From positions 682,001 through 746,000 of the forward strand of contig NW_027102660.1 in NCBI RefSeq assembly GCF_036373705.1: a stretch of DNA of 64,000 bases, given 5' to 3'. Shown one piece after another: positions 19,885 to 31,810 of this stretch (positions within the stretch are counted from its first letter, which is position 1; each line of letters begins with the position of its first letter). A program made the translations under genes and the position numbers. The DNA is from Amia ocellicauda (taxonomy: Eukaryota > Chordata > Actinopteri > Amiiformes > Amiidae). The notes under the pieces were generated by a model. The model worked only from the letters and a program-made list of their open reading frames with translations, was not told where the DNA came from and did not search any database.

Positions 19885-19912
19885 TGACGTAGTGAAGAGA
19901 TAGGATAAAAGG
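19885..19912 (+). promoter_or_regulatory. ORF2 promoter with CRE/ATF-like site, copy B
   Basis: TGACGTA followed by GATAAAAGG upstream of ORF2, as in A. Confidence 0.5.
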
Positions 19913-19947
19913 CGCAACAATTCATTCATGGTTTAAAATTAAAGAGA

Positions 19948-20796
19948 ATGTCTTACCCGAAAGCTGCGGACGTCGACAGGCTCTACAGGCCTCTTCAAAC
20001 CCGGGATCACCCCTGGTTCTATTCCCCAGATTTTGTATACACTCTGGAACCCTTTGACTGCGGTTACTCTCCAAGACCTCAGACCCCGGTCCCTCAGGAC
20101 GAAACAACATGCGGTGCGATGGATGTCCAAATGAGTCTCGGGGATCCCCAGCCTCTGGAGCTCATGGAGGGCCTCGATTTTGCCGAACTGTCTACCGTCT
20201 GTGCGTCTCAGGAGGGGGTCAGTCCAATGGATGTAGAAACACCCCACAAACCACCAGGCGACCCAATGAGCATCGGACTGTCCCAATGGCGTGATGAAGA
20301 TGCAGGATTTATGCCCGGGGTATGTGACCAAGTAAGCAGAGTGGTTAAAAGCACCCTGGTGTATATTCTGAGTGCTCTCATCGACCGAGCTCTGAAAGAA
20401 GTCTGTCGGGGGTGTGAAGTGAATCACGCCAGTCAGTTGAGACACAGTTGTTTGTTTGAACCAGACCGTTACTATTTCCTGTTGTATTTCAACGTGTTTT
20501 ACAGAAGACTGAACAAACCGTGGCTGAAACCGGCATTAATCAAGGCGCTGTCTTACTCCCACATACATGTAACTGTGGGACAAGTCCAGAAAATCATAGA
20601 TGAGATTTTGCTGGAGCTGAAAAAGGAGCCGTTTATAATAGAGAAACTTGGGCAGCTGCTCAATGACCTGGATGAGCCGAGTAGAAAAACCGCTGGCAAG
20701 CTAAAAGCTTATTTCTTCGGTAAAGAAGTTAAAGCTGGGGGCAGCGACGAGGAATTCGACATCTACGCCACTGATTCAGACTCTGACCTGAACTAA
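19948..20796 (+). CDS. Left-end protein ORF2 with Cys/His cluster, copy B
   Basis: 282 aa, identical in translation to copy A, including the HASQ variant next to the Cys/His cluster where C and D have HPSQ. Confidence 0.75.
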   Translation: MSYPKAADVDRLYRPLQTRDHPWFYSPDFVYTLEPFDCGYSPRPQTPVPQDETTCGAMDVQMSLGDPQPLELMEGLDFAELSTVCASQEGVSPMDVETPHKPPGDPMSIGLSQWRDEDAGFMPGVCDQVSRVVKSTLVYILSALIDRALKEVCRGCEVNHASQLRHSCLFEPDRYYFLLYFNVFYRRLNKPWLKPALIKALSYSHIHVTVGQVQKIIDEILLELKKEPFIIEKLGQLLNDLDEPSRKTAGKLKAYFFGKEVKAGGSDEEFDIYATDSDSDLN

Positions 20797-20808
20797 GGGA
20801 CTTTGAAC

Positions 20809-21201
20809 ATGGGGAATGTTCTGGACTGCTTCTGCAACTGGTTCTGTCATCAACACTCTGCAGCTAACCTGAGAGCGCTATTACACCATGTGCTTGACAG
20901 AAAAGTAGCCAACGCGAGCCTTTTCTCTACAGATTTAACCATCGATGAGGATCAACTTTCAAACCTGGAAAAGTGAATGGCTGCTGTAACAAAGACCGGG
21001 GGGTACGAACACTGGGATGAAGCGCTCAAGGGGGCCAAGAATGATATTAGGCCATTTCATCAACATCTGTATGACCTTTTGCTGAGCATGTTTAATACAC
21101 CTCTGTTTACTTTTAAAATAGGTCATATTGTTGTTTTATTTACATATGTAACTGAGGTGTGTGCCTACAAGATAAAGAAACAGGTATATTTGTTGATATA
21201 G
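20809..21201 (+). pseudogene. Bcl-2-like small protein, broken by TGA, copy B
   Basis: Same TGA after codon 55 as in A (20974-20976). The BH1-like part survives only as a downstream open frame from 20977. Confidence 0.5.
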
Positions 21202-21312
21202 ATCAAGTAACCAATCATCTGATTTCTTTTTGTCTGGACCGTAGAAAAAATTGTTGTGTATGTTATACTTTTCTCAAATGTCTAAAAAGGGGTATCTGCT
21301 CTCCTGAAGTTG

Positions 21313-21334
21313 AATAAAAAACCTTGTATAAAAA
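21313..21334 (+). promoter_or_regulatory. Poly(A) signal and integrase TATA box, copy B
   Basis: AATAAA then TATAAAAA before the integrase start, as in A. Confidence 0.55.
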
Positions 21335-21373
21335 CTTTGCGCATAGTGTGGGTCTGTGTGGTTATTTGACAGA

Positions 21374-22455
21374 ATGACTCGGCAAGCTCCCCAAATGCAG
21401 GAACTATACTACAACCCAGCCAAGATTGGGGGTTTGGCGGGTAAGAAGGGTTTTCAAAGAGGACTCGCTGAGGCCGGAGTGAAGGTTAATGATGTGGTTG
21501 TTTCAGAATGGTTACGGGAACAAGACGCCTATACCTTACATAAACCTCTCAGGATTAACTTTAAAAGAAACCGCGTATATGCAACTGACATAGACTCACA
21601 ATGACAAATGGATCTAGTCGATATGTCAAATTTATCAAAACATAACAATGGTCACAAATTGATGTTGATGTGTATCGATGTGTTATCAAAATATGCCTGG
21701 GCTCGCATTCTACATAATAAAACAGGTCGGGCGGTGACAAGGATATATTGTCCCAGGGTCGATGTCCTAAAAAACTGCAGACTAATAAAGGAAAAGAGTT
21801 TCTCAACAGAGAATTTCAGAATCTACTGAAGAGACACAAAATACATCATTTCACCACCGGTAATGAGCTTAAGGCATCGGTAGTGGAGAGGTTTAACCGC
21901 ACCATGAAGACCAAAATCTGGAGATATTTTACAGCGGTCAACACGTTCAAGTATTTTGATAAAGTTCAGGATTTTATCGATGCTTACAACCAAGGGTATC
22001 ACACCAGTATTAAAATGAAGCCTATAGATGTTGATCAAAGTAATTCTTTTAAGGTCTATAAAGAATTATACGGACCATTTATTAAGAAGGGAAAAACTAC
22101 TTATAAGTTCAACATCGGTGATGTGGTTCGCGTTTCAAAGCTAAGGAGTACTTTTGCCAAAGGTTATGAACAAACATTTTCTGACGAATATTTTACAGTT
22201 ACCGAACAGTTGGCTAGAGACCCCCCCGTGTACCGGTTAAAAGACTATGACGGGGAGGATATAGAAGGAACGTTTTACGAAGCCGAGTTACAAAAAATGA
22301 TTGTGGGTAAAGACAGTGTATACAGAGTTGAAAAGATATTAGCTGAAAAAACCCAGAACCGGAAAAAATACGTGTTGGTGAAATGGCTTGGATGGCCTGA
22401 AAAGTTCAATAGTTGGGTCCCGGAACAACAGGTTTGCGATATTCAATCCTTATAA
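21374..22455 (+). pseudogene. int: DDE integrase with chromodomain, copy B, broken
   Basis: Carries the three lesions of copy A: TGA (21602-21604), the 10-base deletion near 21742 and the Asp-to-Asn change at the second catalytic residue (21784-21786). The C-terminal chromodomain frame remains readable. Confidence 0.9.
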
Positions 22456-22501
22456 CAACATGCCCGTGGGTGTGTTGGGGGCATTACTTTCGGTACTCAA
22501 G

Positions 22502-23230
22502 ATGGAATCAGGAGGCTTCTACGTGACTCTACCCAGTAACGCCTCTCTCGATATATACCCTAAAAATGAAATATCCAGTTACACGGTACAATTTGGAAAA
22601 TCTATAGATCTAAGGGGGTCGTGGGAAGTGGGGTTGGCGGAAATACAGTATCCTTACACTTGGGCTGTTTTACAAGATAAGGATGCCACCTTCGCCATTT
22701 TTGATGATGTTAAAATCAATGGATATTCACGATACGAGGAGGTTATTATGACAATGTGGATAAAATATTAGATGAGATGCATAAACAGTTCTCAGAAGGC
22801 ACCCCCAACATCAAGCTATATTACAACCCTATTAAAAACAGAGTGTACAAGGTGTCAAAACCAGGTATTAGCATTCAAACCAGCGGCCAACTGGGGCGTA
22901 TATTAGGGTTCTATTCTGACACAGAGAGCAGGTTCTCAGAAGTGGTGGGGCGGCTTTTACACTCTTTATGTGTATACGGATATCATAACCCACCAGAGGG
23001 TCGGGGATAGTTATGTCCCCCTTTTGAGAAATGTACTTATTAAAGGTAAAAGCAATGACATGGTCACAATTACTTATGACAAGCCACACTACGTACCAGT
23101 CTCAAAGACCCACTTTGACAACATCACGATCGAAGTAAAATCGGATCAGAATATCAACGTACCCTTCTGCTTCGGTAAAGTTATTGTCAAACTACATTTT
23201 CGACCCCTGAAACAGTGTGTACATTATTAA
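22502..23230 (+). pseudogene. Penton-like minor capsid protein, copy B, frameshifted twice
   Basis: Same 4-base deletion as A (near 22714) plus the G-run frameshift shared by all copies (near 22945). It differs from A by one Arg-to-Cys change near the C-terminus. Confidence 0.75.
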
Positions 23231-23231
23231 A

Positions 23232-23722
23232 ATGGCTACCTCGAGGGGTTATGTAGATCCTAGCGCCTATGTGGATTATTACAAGATGCAAGCCGGGAAC
23301 GGCTTGCCCGGTATTGTAGGAGCCCCCACAATGTATGGCGCCGGTCTAGGAGGACTCTTTCGTGGTCTCTTTAGAATGGCCGTACCCCTGCTTAGGAGAG
23401 GCTTTGCTATAGCCAGACCCCACTTGAAATCAGCGGCTAAAAATATTGTTAGTGACGTGTTCACCAATGTTATGAACCGGGCAGCTAGCCATGAGCATCA
23501 GGAGGGTTCGGGTCTCATGGTAATGGCGAGGAGGGGGGGTAAAAGAAGAAACAGCATGTGTCCACCAGGGGGAGACGAAGATCCGTGGCTAACAAAAAAC
23601 GAAGAATCTCTCATTCTCCAACATATCGTGGAAACACTCGGAGAAGGAAGCAGCACAAGAAAAAACCTGCAAAAAGAAAGTCTAAAAGAAAGAAAAATAG
23701 AGCCTCAGGATACATCTTTTAA
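23232..23722 (+). pseudogene. pX/Mu-like basic core protein, copy B, frameshifted tail
   Basis: As copy A: the hydrophobic N-terminal part is intact and the basic tail is lost by a two-base insertion near 23569. Confidence 0.65.
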
Positions 23723-23724
23723 AC

Positions 23725-25032
23725 ATGTCTTTTGTCCACAGTCTATCGGAAGAATGCGTCAAATCAGAACTGGATCTGTTTACAGTTCCATACACTCAAA
23801 CGAGTATAGATAAGATCATATATGTAGAGATTCCCTCTCTTTCTGCAATTTCAGACACGGCCCCTCTGGAGTTTTTTATGGCTGGCAATGGCGAGGATTA
23901 TATTGATTTGAATAACACATTTATTTTAATGAACTGTAAAGTGACTGATGAGGATGGCGATGCAATCGAGAAGACGACCAACGCTGGGGTCATCAATTAC
24001 CCGGTGGCCACCATGTTTTCACAGGTGGATGTGACCCTGGGAGATCGGCTCATTAGTCAAAGCAGCAATACTTACCCCTATAGAGCCATGATGGAGTGTA
24101 TCCTTAATTATAGTGAGGAGACCCTAAGCAAACAGTTCAACCCCGGCCTTTTCTTCAAAGACATCCCGGAAGCTATGGACGACAAGGATCCAGAGGGACT
24201 CAATAAGGGTTTGCAAAAAAGAACGGCCTTTTCAACAGAAGGGAGGACCTTTGAGCTAATGGGGCATATCCATGCAGACATATTTTTCCAAGAAAAACTC
24301 ATGCTCAACGGGGTAGACATTAAAATTAAAATGATCCGTAGTAAAAGTGCTTTTTGTCTGATGACCCCTGATACTGAAAAATATAAACTGACCATATTAT
24401 CGGCCTCGCTGTTTGTGAAAAAAGTGTCCGTCTCCCCGGCGGTTAAACTAGGACACGCGCAGGCGTTAATGACGGCAAACGCCAAGTACCCGATCGAAAG
24501 AGTCTATATGAAAGTCCACAGTATCCCCGCAGGGACACGGGTGATGAACCAGGAAAATCTGTTTCTAGGACAGCTCCCAAAACAGGTTATTATAGGTCTC
24601 GTGGATAATGATGCATTTACCGGGGTTTACAACAAGAACCCCTTTATCTTTAAACATTATAACGCGGAATTTATAGCGTTGTACATCGATGGTGTGCAGG
24701 TTCCATCCAGACCTTTTCAACCTGACTTTGAAAACGGCAATGCGGTTCGTGAATATTACAGTCTAGTACTGGCTACGGGTCGCCATCTCAAGGATCAAAC
24801 TCTGCTGATCGATCGCCGGGAATACTGCAGCGGTTACACCCTGTACGGTTTCAACCTGACCCCTGACGAAGAGTGTGGACAACATTTTTCACTGATGAAG
24901 ACGTGCAATATGCGTTTGGTGATGCGTTTCAAGCAGCCTCTACCACGCACTGTAAATATGGTCGTGAATGCTGTGTTTGACAACATTATTGAGGAGAATC
25001 AGAGGAGAAACGTTCTGTATGATTATTATTAA
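23725..25032 (+). CDS. mcp: Major capsid protein, copy B
   Basis: Intact, 435 aa. It keeps Gln in the FFQEKLM segment, as C and D do, so the A residue is the derived one. Confidence 0.9.
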   Translation: MSFVHSLSEECVKSELDLFTVPYTQTSIDKIIYVEIPSLSAISDTAPLEFFMAGNGEDYIDLNNTFILMNCKVTDEDGDAIEKTTNAGVINYPVATMFSQVDVTLGDRLISQSSNTYPYRAMMECILNYSEETLSKQFNPGLFFKDIPEAMDDKDPEGLNKGLQKRTAFSTEGRTFELMGHIHADIFFQEKLMLNGVDIKIKMIRSKSAFCLMTPDTEKYKLTILSASLFVKKVSVSPAVKLGHAQALMTANAKYPIERVYMKVHSIPAGTRVMNQENLFLGQLPKQVIIGLVDNDAFTGVYNKNPFIFKHYNAEFIALYIDGVQVPSRPFQPDFENGNAVREYYSLVLATGRHLKDQTLLIDRREYCSGYTLYGFNLTPDEECGQHFSLMKTCNMRLVMRFKQPLPRTVNMVVNAVFDNIIEENQRRNVLYDYY

Positions 25033-25033
25033 A

Positions 25034-25591
25034 ATGAACACCAGAGAGCTCAACCACATCATGAATGCCCTGGCCGGCTCACGGAAACTGTTTCAAGGAG
25101 TCTACGCCTGCGATCAGCTGCCTAAATTTAAGATCAAGAATTTACCTGCAATGTACATAATCAACACACACCCTAAAAATATGCCCGGAGAACATTGGCT
25201 GGCTATTTATCTAAGGGAGGACCACCGTGGTGAATTTTTTGATTCCTATGCAAACCCCCCGGATTTCAGACCTTTCCCTCGGAAGATAAATAACTTTCTG
25301 CTCAACAACTGTCAAGAAACCATTTACAGCGGTCGTCAAGTACAAAGTCTTCAGACCTTCACTTGTGGTCAACACTGTGTGTTTTTCTTATATCATAGAT
25401 CTAAAGGAAGGTCATACCCCGATATTATGGCCTTGTACAGTGAGGATTTAGGCCAAAATGATAAAAAAGTGGCAGAGTTTGTCAGTACACTGTGGACCCC
25501 CCCTTATAACACAATGACTTACGACCCTAGCCAGCCATGTATACAGATGGGGTGTTCTTGTGAGGATTTTAAAAGATGTCATGCGTGTTAA
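25034..25591 (+). CDS. pro: Adenain-like cysteine protease, copy B
   Basis: Intact, 185 aa, same protein as copy A, with His54, Asp70 and Cys115 present. Confidence 0.92.
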   Translation: MNTRELNHIMNALAGSRKLFQGVYACDQLPKFKIKNLPAMYIINTHPKNMPGEHWLAIYLREDHRGEFFDSYANPPDFRPFPRKINNFLLNNCQETIYSGRQVQSLQTFTCGQHCVFFLYHRSKGRSYPDIMALYSEDLGQNDKKVAEFVSTLWTPPYNTMTYDPSQPCIQMGCSCEDFKRCHAC

Positions 25592-25860
25592 GTTGAAAAA
25601 ATAATGAAAACAGCCTTTGAATCATTAGTTTTGTTTTTATTCAACACAATTCTTATACAAAGCAGGGGTTATGGTATAAATAAATGTACAACATTTGAAA
25701 AAAAAAAAAAAAAAAAAATTGTTTGTCGGGTCATTATTTACATGGGAGACAAATAAAAACATGATATTAATAAGCTTCCCAACGATGGATAGATCCTGAG
25801 GATGGTCGCTCAGCACGGTCAGAGTAATGAGATATCGGAGTCAGATCAGGCTCCACCTCT
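25592..25860. terminator. Convergent poly(A) region with A-tract, copy B
   Basis: Same overlapping AATAAA signals on both strands as in A; the A-tract is one base shorter. Confidence 0.6.
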
Positions 25861-26511
25861 TTACAAGGGGCGGATTTTTTGTAGCGTTTCCTGGTTAGGA
25901 ACTGTTGATTGGGGCATGTTCAGACAGGCCATCGCCTGTAGGAAAGCATTCCAGCCTACAGGTCGGCGACTATCGGGTACCTTATTAGTGCTAGTGAAAC
26001 TCTTCAACAAATCAAACATGTGTGAACCTTTGATCAGTTGTCCTTTAAAAACAAATTCACCCTGTTCATTCCAAGCAGTTACCCGCGGTTTCTGAACCAT
26101 TTTGTGCAGGATATATTGTGCATGTCTTTTGCTTCTGGCCGGCATGTTTCTCAAAACATCCGTTACAACATCTCCCTCTGAACTCTCAACAGGTTCGGTC
26201 ACCGCAACATCTTTATCAACCGTACCCCCCGCATCAGCCCCAGAACCATTTTCTTGATAGGCCATGGTTAAAGTTAAAATGTTATGATCTTTTTCACCCT
26301 GTCTAACCAGACGGAGGTAGCGCTGTAACGTGTTGGTATACAACTGGGCTTTGGAATACTGATTTAAATCGGCCCTGGCCTGTATAGCTTTCATTTCAGA
26401 GTCCAGGTTGTTTTCGGCCGTTTGTCTAATGGGCTCTGGCCCGACAACATTTTTTCTCAGTTTCTCAAGCTGCTCCTGAGGGATCAAAAACATTTTCTGA
26501 GCATATTCCAT
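25861..26511 (-). CDS. Conserved Polinton protein of unknown function (216 aa), copy B
   Basis: Same translation as copy A. Confidence 0.7.
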   Translation of the reverse strand: MEYAQKMFLIPQEQLEKLRKNVVGPEPIRQTAENNLDSEMKAIQARADLNQYSKAQLYTNTLQRYLRLVRQGEKDHNILTLTMAYQENGSGADAGGTVDKDVAVTEPVESSEGDVVTDVLRNMPARSKRHAQYILHKMVQKPRVTAWNEQGEFVFKGQLIKGSHMFDLLKSFTSTNKVPDSRRPVGWNAFLQAMACLNMPQSTVPNQETLQKIRPL

Positions 26512-26513
26512 TA

Positions 26514-26849
26514 TTAACCCACTCTGGAAGCTAGAAGACTGGTTAGGAAAGGCACGGCTATGCTCAACAGCGGTCCTATAAAACCCCCGGTTTGATTTAT
26601 CTTCTTTCTTTTTCTTTTAATAGAATACTTCTTATTAGCGATGATCTTGATAACCGCTTTTTGTTTTTTGAGTTTAGAATGTTGAGAAGGGGTTAGGGGT
26701 ATATTACCACGTAAGATGTTAAAAGCTATTTCACACAGGGTCTCGATCAAATCCGAGGGGGCCCCTGCCAGCACAGCTTTCCTATGGCGCGGGCTCCCCT
26801 CAAATAACATTTGCAAAAGCGGCAGATTTCTTTTAATCCGAACAGACAT
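26514..26849 (-). CDS. Small basic protein with hydrophobic tail, copy B
   Basis: 111 aa, same translation as copy A. Confidence 0.7.
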   Translation of the reverse strand: MSVRIKRNLPLLQMLFEGSPRHRKAVLAGAPSDLIETLCEIAFNILRGNIPLTPSQHSKLKKQKAVIKIIANKKYSIKRKRKKINQTGGFIGPLLSIAVPFLTSLLASRVG

Positions 26850-26855
26850 TCTTAT

Positions 26856-27526
26856 TTATTTCCTTTTCTTTAGCACATACACTGCCGGCCAATCGGGCGG
26901 GCACAAACCTGTTCTGAGGCGAAAGTCTTCTGGGGTTTGTGCTTTTAAGTCCGCAATCAAGTACCCGTAGGGTTTTTTGGTGGCATCCTCAAATGCCTCC
27001 AAAAAGAACTTGGTCTGGTTAGGGTACATTTGACGAGCCAAGACGGTGACCTGTAGTTTATCTCTGGGGTTTTTAAAAAGAATTATATAATTGGCATTTA
27101 AATTAATAGTGCGGCTTTTTTTACCTTGAAAAAATAGATTTTGAACTAAATAAATAATACTTAAATTCCTATGATGAGTGCACTTTGTGAAAGCTTTTTC
27201 CACTTCACTGTTGTCACCGGCCTGCTCCATCAGGTCATCAAGGATCACTAGATTAGTTTGACCGGGCGGGAACAAGTCATCGTCACACAACGAGGCGGGG
27301 AGACCTTGCACAAATTTCAGATTATTTTTTTTCGAAGCCAAATCATCGTAGAGAGGTTGCCAGCAAGAGTAACACCACACTATGTTGTCAAGAGCTTGGG
27401 ACACGGTTGCGTCCACATCTTCTATGATGTTCTTTATAAGATAGCTCTTCCCCGAATTGGAGGGACCGGCTATAATACAGGAGAAAGGGTGTTAAATCTG
27501 TTATCAAAACCACCGCTAATATCCAT
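26856..27526 (-). pseudogene. atp: Packaging ATPase, copy B, frameshifted near the start
   Basis: A one-base loss near 27494 shifts the frame after about residue 11, upstream of the Walker A motif. An open frame resumes from 27416 but lacks Walker A. This is one of the few differences from copy A and so arose after the duplication. Confidence 0.88.
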
Positions 27527-30500
27527 AAGGCAGAGTGGTATAATCAGTCTTCAACACTCTTTTATTGTACACCACCCTGAATCGTTTGTTTAGTGATCTA
27601 TTTTCCAACGTGTACCCCTTTTTATTGCGATAGATCTGATTTCCGGCTGTAATAATCTCACGAGGAGGCGCGTCTTTCTTGGTTACAAAACTTTCTACCA
27701 GGGTCGTCAGAGACTTGATGTTAATGAGCTTGTTGTTACAATGGTTCAGAGTGAAACCCTTAACTTTCATACAGGTCTTACCCGCAGCCGTTCTGTATGC
27801 GTAAGTCTTAGGACCCCCTGAAACAAACTCCACTATGTGGTCCTGAGGATCTAGTTCGCTCGTTAACTCCCCAAGGTAGTCCCCGAGGGGAGGGACCCAA
27901 TCCCCTGGCCTGGTGACAAAGATTACAGAGTCAGTATCATGATAGAGCGTGCGTTCCTGCAACTGATCCATTAAGTTGTACAGTTCAAGCCGGGCGTAAG
28001 CCGTGGTAAAAACCGCTATGAAAACATTAACGTTCCCCTGTTTGGTGGGGAAATCTTTAGGGGCCCTCCACTGGACCTGTGCCACGTGGTCATTTAAGAA
28101 TTGAAAGTGTGATACTGCATGTTGTTTGGAAAACATAAATTCTATAAACTGTTCAGGGGTTTTAATCAAGGTTGTGTTTAGACGGTAATTTCTTTCCCCA
28201 AACTTACCCCACAGACTGTTTAAAATCAGTTTGGACATTTGTCTCTTGGCGGGGTTTACAGTTATGTTCCCCGGCTCTAGACGGATCCCTTCCTTTTCAA
28301 AATATTGCTGAACGTATCGCTCTTTGGCCGCGGAGTCAACACACCATGAGGGATAGCCCGATGCCTCCTGTTTCCCTTTCAGATGGGTCATAATGTAATC
28401 AGCAAAAAGAGTATCAGATTTTTCAGAAAAATGCCAAACCTCATGCACCTTACCGACTCTGTAACCTTTCTCCACCGCCTTGTCAAGCTCAATGTTACAC
28501 TAGACACCCGTCAGCGCTCTCTCTTCATCACTGTGCAGACAAGAGGTAGTTTGATTTTCAGTTTCCACACACGTTCTACACAGAGGGAACATCAATTTTC
28601 CCGAACACCTGTAAGGCAACACGGGTAAGAACAGCTCGCGAGGAGGGTACATGGTGACTTTGATCAAACCAAAGTAATGTCCGATTTCGAGAAAGTCACG
28701 ATAAACAATGGTTGGACGCCCCACCGGGTACATTTTGGTCTTGTTGACATAAGGGTACAGACTGGTGAAATCATAGTAATCTACTCTCTCACCCTCCTTT
28801 ACCTCATAATGTAAACAGAGGGCGTTGGTACGACCCCCAAATAACACATCCCGGGGCTCTAGACGTTCAGGAAAGTCCAAGGTTTCCATAAACCGTTGTA
28901 CCCCCGCATCCTGTTGCTTCAGGGTCGTCCACTCGTGTTTCCAAATCACCAGCACGTTCAAACCATAGGTGTTTTTTAAAGTTTCAATTCGTTCCTGGAA
29001 ATCATAGTACATATCACCGCAGAGTTTTTGTGTTACGGGGTTAAAGGTGTTTGGGTCGAAGCACTGAGGACAGCCATGGTAAATACAACCTGCAAACTCA
29101 TAAGCGGTACGCCGCCCGGACACGTCGCTAAAATCGTCTAAGTAGTAAGGCCCCATTTTGACTTCCCCTTGATTTAAAGCATGTCTGATGAAGATGTTAT
29201 CCCGGGCACTCAGGTATTCCAGCCACTGTATGGAGACAGTCGAAAAGTTCTTTTGTCTAGCACGATAGTTGTCAGAAGTGGTGACCGCTATAGTGTTTTT
29301 CTGCAAGAAATTGGACCGATACATTTTCATGCAGAGAGACGCTATGGTCACACTTTGCAAAGGGTCGAGACCCGATGTGTTGATAACCTCGGCGCGGAAA
29401 CGCACACAGGCTTCTTTAAGGATCACCACATCATTTTTACAATAAGCGGCCATCTCTTCTCGGAAATCAAAAACACCTCCCTTAACCGTATTGTACCATT
29501 TAAAGAATTCCTCCCTCTCATGAGACATCATAGTATCAACCCCATAATAAGAGGCGGGCGGGTAGGACCCTCGATAATTTTGAGTGTCCTTAGTATTAAA
29601 AAAATGGCAGAACCAACCTTTCTTCTGAGCCTCAAAACCCAGAGCCTTAGGCAAAGCGCTCAATTTCATGGGGAGGAAATTTAACGAGTCTATGTAACGT
29701 TAGTTGAAAGCTTCGTCGGTGAAACACATGATCTTGCTACCCTGAGCTATTATTTTTGGGGTCACCCCATTTTCCACCAGATACTTCATCAAAATGTAAG
29801 AATCATAACCCTTAGCATTGTGGGCAACAAATGTGTAATTGAGGTATTTTGGACCGCGATACCGCGTAAAGAAATCCCTGACACAACTCTCACCGCTAGC
29901 TGACCACTCACGATCCAACATGTCAATGCAGTGTATATAATTAGCAACGTGGACCCCGTTTTCTTGCCGGCATTCAAAATCAAAAAAGACATACCGGTTG
30001 TGCGGCGGCTCCTTTTTAACCGGCTGAATAAAGCACTGGTGTTCGGACCCCGGGGTTAAATCAGCATTACAGATCCTGCATCTCGGCTCCAGATATTTGT
30101 GTGGTTTAACCTCATGAAAACGGTACTGGAGGCAACACTGCGGGCAATATTTAGTTTGATCACAATAACTCCGTTTTTAAACCCCCTCAGCAGCGGCCCT
30201 CTGTACCTTATGCTCGGAAAAACAGAACGCTGAGAGACAAATCCTTAAGCAATCTTTACATCGGATGGTAGGGGCCAAACCCTTAAGACATTGCGGATTG
30301 AAACAGACGTTACAGTAACCGTCACAGCGGTGCTTAAGCTTATCATTGAAGGCCTTATAACACCAATGACAAACATACGAACAACCCAAAAAAGCCGTCA
30401 AACTCTTTATTCCAAAGTAATGACTATCACTTAGGAAGAGAAACAGTGTCTGTGTATAGGTTTCAGGATGTGTCTGAAATTTCACAAATACTTCCTTTAC

Positions 30501-30877
30501 CTCACAACGGTACCACACAACAATTTTTAAAGACAACAACTCCTCAAACTTGGTGATGTCTGAAAAGGCAACCATCTGTTGAGAGTTTAAGCCGGCCCTC
30601 TGATGAAGCATTAAAGCCTCTTGCAGAGCTTGGGGTTCAGGCATGTCGGGGGTGAGTAGTTTTATTAAACTGTAAGCAAAACAGAGCTTATTGTCCCCAC
30701 TGGAACTCACCACTAATTGCCTGAGCTTGGTCCTAATTATGACGTTCTTCAAGCATTTCGACAGTCTTCTAAGCGCCCCACCCTCAGGGTTACGAACCAC
30801 ATTCATTACCAGAGACAGACTTTCATCAGCTAAGATGGCTGCGTTACTTTGCAATAACGCTTCGATTTTAGCCAGAC
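27516..30877 (-). pseudogene. polB: Protein-primed family B DNA polymerase, copy B, three stops
   Basis: Same three nonsense codons as A, at 30177-30179, 29700-29702 (shared with C) and 28500-28502. The ExoI Asp and the motif A, B and C residues are kept. Confidence 0.93.
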
Positions 30878-31735
30878 ATCTAAATTATCTCCACTCAGCA
30901 TTACAGATAGGTTGCTAAACAAATCATCCCCTCTGAGTTCTAACTGTACAACATCTCGAGGTCTGACCCTTTCAGCAACCTGTTCAAGCATTTTTTGCAA
31001 GGCCTCGTGTATGTTGACAAATATTTCTGCATAATTGTCACAATTTAAAAGTTCTGCAAAATTAAAACGCTGAATCATTTCAAAATTGTTATAGGCCGGT
31101 CTATCTATAATCACGGGATCACTGGTACTCTTGGACACATCATCATTTTGAACAAAGCCTTCACCCCCTACATTCTCACAGAGCATGTCCTCCACAGCCT
31201 TATCAGTCTCAGAACCCTCCACATTCCGAACACCCCCACTGCTGACATCTACAAAACCCCCTTTTTGAGGAGGCTCATTTAAAGCCTGTAAAAGTCCTTC
31301 AAAGATATCCAACCGGTTAATGTCAAGACCCTCCTCTATAGTGATGGCTGCTTCTGCCGCCATCCTGTGTTCTAATTGTCTCAAATCATTTATAATAGGG
31401 GCAGAATTTGGTCGGGGTAGCTCCTCCAAAGCCTCCACCATTTCAAACAAATCGGGGTGAACTAGGGGGTGAGCCTCTATAAGCGCTACCGGTGGGAGGT
31501 GGTTATTTAGATCATTGACCATCTGTAACAGGTCGGGGTTCACCGGTAAGTCTGTTAATTCACATTCTATCGGTGGTAATTGGGGGTTATTTACATCATT
31601 TATCATTTGTAATAGTTCCAGGTTCATTGGGACATCAGAGGAGTTCACAACAGGGCCGGGGATGTTCTCTCGGGAAGGTCTTTTTGGGGCCCTAGCTTGT
31701 TCATAATCCTTTAGTTTGTGAGTTCTTTTACCAAG
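30830..31735 (-). CDS. ORF upstream of polB with N-terminal repeats, copy B
   Basis: Same structure as in A; the first ATG is at 31627. One residue differs from A in the first repeat (Asp in B, His in A). Confidence 0.55.
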   Translation of the reverse strand, partial: LGKRTHKLKDYEQARAPKRPSRENIPGPVVNSSDVPMNLELLQMINDVNNPQLPPIECELTDLPVNPDLLQMVNDLNNHLPPVALIEAHPLVHPDLFEMVEALEELPRPNSAPIINDLRQLEHRMAAEAAITIEEGLDINRLDIFEGLLQALNEPPQKGGFVDVSSGGVRNVEGSETDKAVEDMLCENVGGEGFVQNDDVSKSTSDPVIIDRPAYNNFEMIQRFNFAELLNCDNYAEIFVNIHEALQKMLEQVAERVRPRDVVQLELRGDDLFSNLSVMLSGDNLDVWLKSKRYCKVTQPS

Positions 31736-31810
31736 TCAGGACATTTTTTAATTTATTTTTTATTTTTCCAACAACCCACAATAGTAAGGCGTTTTGTGTC
31801 TATTATAACA